Source of the DNA: Kondoa malvinella
Lineage: Eukaryota > Basidiomycota > Agaricostilbomycetes > Agaricostilbales > Kondoaceae
NCBI GenBank assembly: GCA_039545315.1
Contig: BCIM01000001.1
Location: 2,637,783-2,701,782 of the forward strand
Direction: 5' to 3'
DNA: 64,000 nt
The translations under genes were made by a program, and so were the position numbers. Below, one piece after another: positions 60,568-64,000 of this stretch; position 1 is the stretch's first letter, and each line of letters opens with the position of its first letter. Below the pieces are notes generated by a model that was given only the letters and a program-made list of their open reading frames with translations, did no database searches and was not told where the DNA came from.

Positions 60568-61627
60568 TTAGATTCCTTCGTTGATGATGGACTGGGCGAC
60601 GCGTATGTCTGCACCAGCGGCAGTAAAGAGAGCTTTGAGCGTGCCATGATTGCGCGTTGTCGTCATCCTCGAAGCATAGATACAGTCGATGCGCTGACCA
60701 AGCCGTTGAAAGCAGAATTCGCCGCCAAGCTGTGTTTGCGAACCTGGTGCTTTGATAGGTGAAGAGAGACCCGTTTTTGCAGAATCGAGAATGTTTTTCG
60801 TCATGCTCTTTGTAATGTAGTCGCCTTTGTCCTTTGCTTTTCCTGGATCGAGCGATTTGTTGAGCTGCAGTGAGGCATGTAGACGACCCGTTGGTTCAGT
60901 AAAGAGATGGATGTCGTGCTTTTCGATACCGCTACTTTCTACTCGGCTATATTAGTCATGTTGAAACCAAGACATAAGAGCAAACTCACTTTGATATGCT
61001 TTGATCAGTTCCGGCGATCCACAACCAATGACAATCACTTTGATGTGCTTTCGAGCATAGCTTGCTTTAGGTATTTGAGCCAGAGCGTCCATGTACTGAG
61101 CGCAAAGTCCACACCACCAATGCCGAACGAAAATGACGACCGTCTTCCCCCTTGACTGCATGATTGTGCCAAATTCAACCGCTTCACCTTCAGCATCGTA
61201 GACGGGAATCCTTCTAGCAATTTCAAACTCTTCAGCAGTCGGGATCCTACGGCGACGTTCCTCTTCTACAGCTTGTTTGGCACTTTGACTAGATTGTGAT
61301 TTCTCATCTTCATCGGTAGAGCTAGAATTTGATCTTTTTGGTCTTAATAGAGTGAAGAAGCTAGGTGCTGCTGCTTTGGCTGCCTTGAGTTCGGCTTGAC
61401 GCGCTTGTTCTGCAATTCTGAGAATGGAATTGTCAAGGTCTATTTCCGGATAGAAGAGGTGAAGCTTACTGTTTCTCGAGGTAGTCAATGGCCAGCCGTT
61501 CGCGAGGTGAGAGATCGCGTTCAGGCAAATCGCAGAAAGGGGAATCCTTTTCAGAAGTGACTGCTTCAAAGGGGTAATGTTGCGAAAAGGCGCTGGAAGC
61601 GAAAGCGAGCTGAGGTACAGCAGACAT
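60568..61627 (-). CDS. Peroxiredoxin-like 2 (PRXL2/AhpC-TSA, thioredoxin-fold) protein
   Basis: Starts MSAVPQLAFASSAFSQHYPF. A charged linker with Ser-rich stretches (about residues 70-130) leads to RRIPVYDAEGEAVEFGTIM and the thioredoxin-fold core GKTVVIFVRHWWCGLCAQYM. The C-x-x-C is where this family has its redox cysteines. KHIKVIVIGCGSPELIKAYQ follows, then, after an intron near 60.96-60.90 kb, SGIEKHDIHLFTEPTGRLHA, LNKSLDPGKAKDKGDYITKS, QLGGEFCFQRLGQRIDCIYA and MTTTRNHG, ending near SIINEGI with TAA at 60568. This order matches the AAED1/PRXL2C group of fungal proteins. The partner reductant is unknown. The stop faces the acyl-CoA oxidase stop 190 bp away. Confidence 0.75.
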
Positions 61628-61904
61628 GATGAAGATTATTAAAAAAAGTGGTTGGGAAGAAGCAAAGAGAGGAGAAGAGCTAAGCAAAGTTGGAAGCAAG
61701 TCGCTTGCCAAACATGCCCCTGATGTTCACATTGGAACTGGGAATGCAATGCCTGAGACCGGCGCCGTTCGAAGCTTTGACAGATGGAGGTATGGCAACA
61801 CCAAACAGAGCATATACAGCAAGATACTTGCAAGGCAACAGCTTCGTAAAAGATTAAAAGACTTGCCGGAATTTGGAATCGTTTGCATGACATAGCACGA
61901 CCAA

Positions 61905-62782
61905 ATGGATTCCGCAGAGTCAAGGGCACATCCAAGACTACTGAACACGCTTGCTGACGCTTGTGTATAGATTGAAAGCCTTCCTGAGGTGAATACCGTC
62001 GCGCGACAAAAGACATGTTGATGCGATAATGCATTCAGTCAGCTACAGACTGCGCAAGATGCAGACGCTGCCTCTGCAGCAGCTCCACTCTCCTCTGCTC
62101 CTGTGGTAGCCTCTACTTCTTCCTCATCTCAAGACTCTGCACCGGAACACGATAGCATCATGCAATTATTGGCGACTCTACAGCCACTTCAGCGTCCTGT
62201 CGTAGAAGAACCAGTCGATAATAGTCCCTGGTCCGAGCCACAGATCCTCGAAGAGCCGGAAGAACCAGCGAGAGCACGACGGAAGCTCACTTATGCTCAA
62301 TCATTACCCCTGCTTGGTTCATTAGGCAAGACTACGTTCCAGCAACTTGCTGCTATGAGACAAGCACAAGATAATTGGGAATTGAGAACAGTAGATCAGC
62401 GGAACTGTATCGCTGCGGATGTTCAGCGAGGCGCAGTATCAGAGTGGGCTTTTCTTTCAGTGGAACGATACATGACTAACAAGCACATAGGAAGGAGCTG
62501 GTCGCTTTCGACCGACAAATCATTGAAAAGTTTGACGAGCTCAAACACAAGCATCAGGTCAAGCTGGAAGAGGTGAGCCTGTCGTCATCTCAAGCGAGTC
62601 TTAGCTTATGCCAACTGCTAGATGGGCATACCTTGTATCTACCCGACACAAGATCCAGTCGAGATGGCTCGACAGCGGAAAGTCATGCACAGTAAGCCTC
62701 TCGCACGTGTTGATGACCAAAAGTTCAGATGCATCGCCATAGCCTTACAGACGATGCTCGACGAAGAGGAAGACGAAGGATA
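61905..62782 (+). CDS. Uncharacterised acidic coiled-coil protein, about 200 aa
   Basis: Reconstructed from small exons: ATG 61905 (MDSAE), intron 61919-61970, exon 61971-61988, intron 61989-62038, main exon from 62039 (SQLQTAQDADAASAAAPLSS...). That exon includes ILEEPEEPARARRKLTYAQS and TTFQQLAAMRQAQDNWEL. A probable GC donor near 62426 (CA|GCGAGG), with a CTAAC branch site at 62475, joins DVQ to KELVAFDRQIIEKFDELKHK. Two more introns lead to MGIPCIYPTQDPVEMARQRK and the acidic end TMLDEEEDEG with TAG 62780-62782. Phases agree at every junction, which supports the model. The helical part with a Gly-Ile-Pro motif looks conserved, but I recognise no family. It ends 82 bp before the hexokinase stop, tail to tail. 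Confidence 0.55.
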
Positions 62783-62864
62783 GAGCAGTCATTCGGGCAA
62801 GATACCAAGTCACGTATACCTGATTCCATTAGATCCATAGCATACACTGTTACCCAATTTTGCA

Positions 62865-64000
62865 TCACTTCTCTACAATCTTGGGAACGCCCGCCTCTGC
62901 TTGCTTCTTAGCTTGTAAAGCAGTCAAAGCAGCTGTAGCATTGTATCAGCTTTGTATATCAGCTCAGGTGATACGACTCACCACCAACACCGGACCCATC
63001 CTTGGCTAAACCAATCTGAACCCTCTGTTCCGCTTCCTTACCTATCACTTCTCTCAAAGCCGTTCTTACACGCTCATCAAAACGAGGGTAGAATTCAACC
63101 AAGCTACCATCCACGCCAACAGGGAAATCTTCTTTAGACTTGTCCATGTTCATTTGTAGGAAAACAGCAGCGATAGCCGCAGCGGAAAACCGAGCACCTC
63201 TAGTCCCTACGATTTCAGAACATCTTTGAACGAGGTAACAGTCCGAATCGGAAATGTATTTATCTTCTATGCCTAGTTGGGATTGGACGATTTGTCTTAG
63301 ACGTCCAACATCTGAAGAAGTGGAAGATTTTGATGTATCGGGTGAGACGGCTGAAGATGGTGCAGAGGGAGAACCGGCTTCTAGGTCAGACATGACGGCT
63401 GTGTCTAGACCGTAGTGCGTATTGAGGACGGAAGAGTGACGACCTTGAAAGATGAGGTTGGCATCGACGAGGGTGAGGAGAATGTTGCGCAAGACTTCGC
63501 CAAGGTACATGCCGCTGATCATTTTCTCGAATGCTTGTTTCCGCGGGTTGATTGATTCCCTGTCTAGCTTGTTGTCGAAAGGCGTGATTCGTAGGACTTT
63601 GCGTTCGTTGTCGAAGGCTCCCCATTCCTGTTGGACGATCAATGTCATAATACAACAAAGATGGAAGCACTCACAGTGTTGATGATCATGTACTGTTCCG
63701 GAGTAGCCTTCTCCAGCGTCTTGACATTGCTGTACTTTTCCAGATACGCCGCATTGGTTCCCGTTCCAAAAATGGCTCCCAGAACAGCACCACCAGATTG
63801 ATACGCCCTGCTCAACATTGTCCCCACAGTATCGTTGACCAGCGCTGAGCATTTCACGGGTAATTGACGCTTGTCCAAAGCCGTCTGCAACAGCTGCACT
63901 ACATCTTTTCCCTTTGCGTTTCTCGCTTCAAAGCCTTTTGTCCAAGTAATCAAAGTACCGGAATCGAGCGCAGTCTGTTTAACGGGGAAACTAAATGTGA
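62865..64000 (-). CDS. Hexokinase / glucokinase, C-terminal part (5' end outside window)
   Basis: Phosphorylates glucose with ATP in glycolysis. The window contains from ...DSGTLITWTKGFEARNAKGK (sugar-binding loop, T-K-G-F) through VVQLLQTALDKR, VKCSALVNDTVGTMLSRAYQ (catalytic Asp of NDTVGT), AVLGAIFGTGTNAAYLE (ATP-binding G-T-G-T-N), NTEWGAFDNE (sugar-binding Glu), RKQAFEKMISGMYLGEVLRN, GARFSAAAIAAVFLQM and VGVDGSLVEFYPRFDER, ending VPKIVEK at TGA 62865-62867. Introns are seen at about 63.68-63.63 kb and 62.98-62.93 kb. A Ser/Pro-rich insertion (SPSAPSSAVSPDTSKSS, ~63.33-63.39 kb) is unusual for the family, which has a short loop there. Hexokinase and glucokinase cannot be separated from this part. 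Confidence 0.92.

Noticed and set aside
61639..62034. Minus-strand frame starting MSFVARRYSPQ
   Set aside because: It overlaps the better supported plus-strand exons at 61905-62039, and the rest of the frame is Cys/Leu-rich without a recognisable pattern.

Overview
The window is nuclear DNA from a fungus, most likely a basidiomycete with yeast-like compact genes. Genes are dense, lie on both strands, and carry many very short spliceosomal introns (mostly 45-60 nt, with CTAAC/CTGAC-like branch sites). The gene set is typical of fungi: copper-fist regulator, formin, Rco1, Nur1, Pam17, Mgm1, Ste23-type protease, fungal acyl-CoA oxidase. I cannot place it more precisely than Basidiomycota from sequence alone. 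There is one 200-N assembly gap at 54796-54995.

Layout. 0-10.5 kb: C-terminus of a large DUF3684/Hsp90-like ATPase protein, a copper-fist transcription factor, TRM7, cytosolic seryl-tRNA synthetase (SES1), a 17-exon tyrosine recombinase of the DUF3435 type with C2H2 fingers, a stranded copy of the 5' end of SES1, and TIM9. 11-17.5 kb: an F-box protein, a DUF4185-like protein, a MYND-finger protein with a frame problem, and V-ATPase subunit D. 17.5-33 kb: a diaphanous-type formin, Rco1, two weak small genes, COG1, NUR1 and PAM17. 33-49 kb: a P4-ATPase flippase, an M16A metalloprotease (Ste23/IDE type), a cytochrome P450 and MGM1. 49-64 kb: a vacuolar amino-acid transporter, a short unknown gene, a membrane-anchored coiled-coil protein with an internal 63-bp repeat and the assembly gap, acyl-CoA oxidase, a peroxiredoxin-like protein, an unknown acidic protein and the C-terminal part of a hexokinase.

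Most genes are housekeeping genes: translation and tRNA modification (SES1, TRM7), mitochondrial import and fusion (TIM9, PAM17, MGM1), vacuole and Golgi (VMA8, AVT-like, COG1, flippase), chromatin and nuclear envelope (RCO1, NUR1) and peroxisomal beta-oxidation. They form no functional cluster.

The exception is 5.7-10.0 kb. Read along the minus strand, the order is: an SES1-like 5' end (start codon, first intron and about 35 codons), then the recombinase gene, then a second, divergent SES1 5' end fused to the intact SES1 body. The two SES1 starts have their first intron at the same codon and phase. Homology stops at a shared 8-bp word, ATCATCTA (plus strand), 4,127 bp apart. The simplest reading is that a recombinase-bearing element inserted into the 5' part of SES1, displaced the original start next to TIM9, and supplied a replacement promoter and N-terminus. 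This is an inference and the main finding here.
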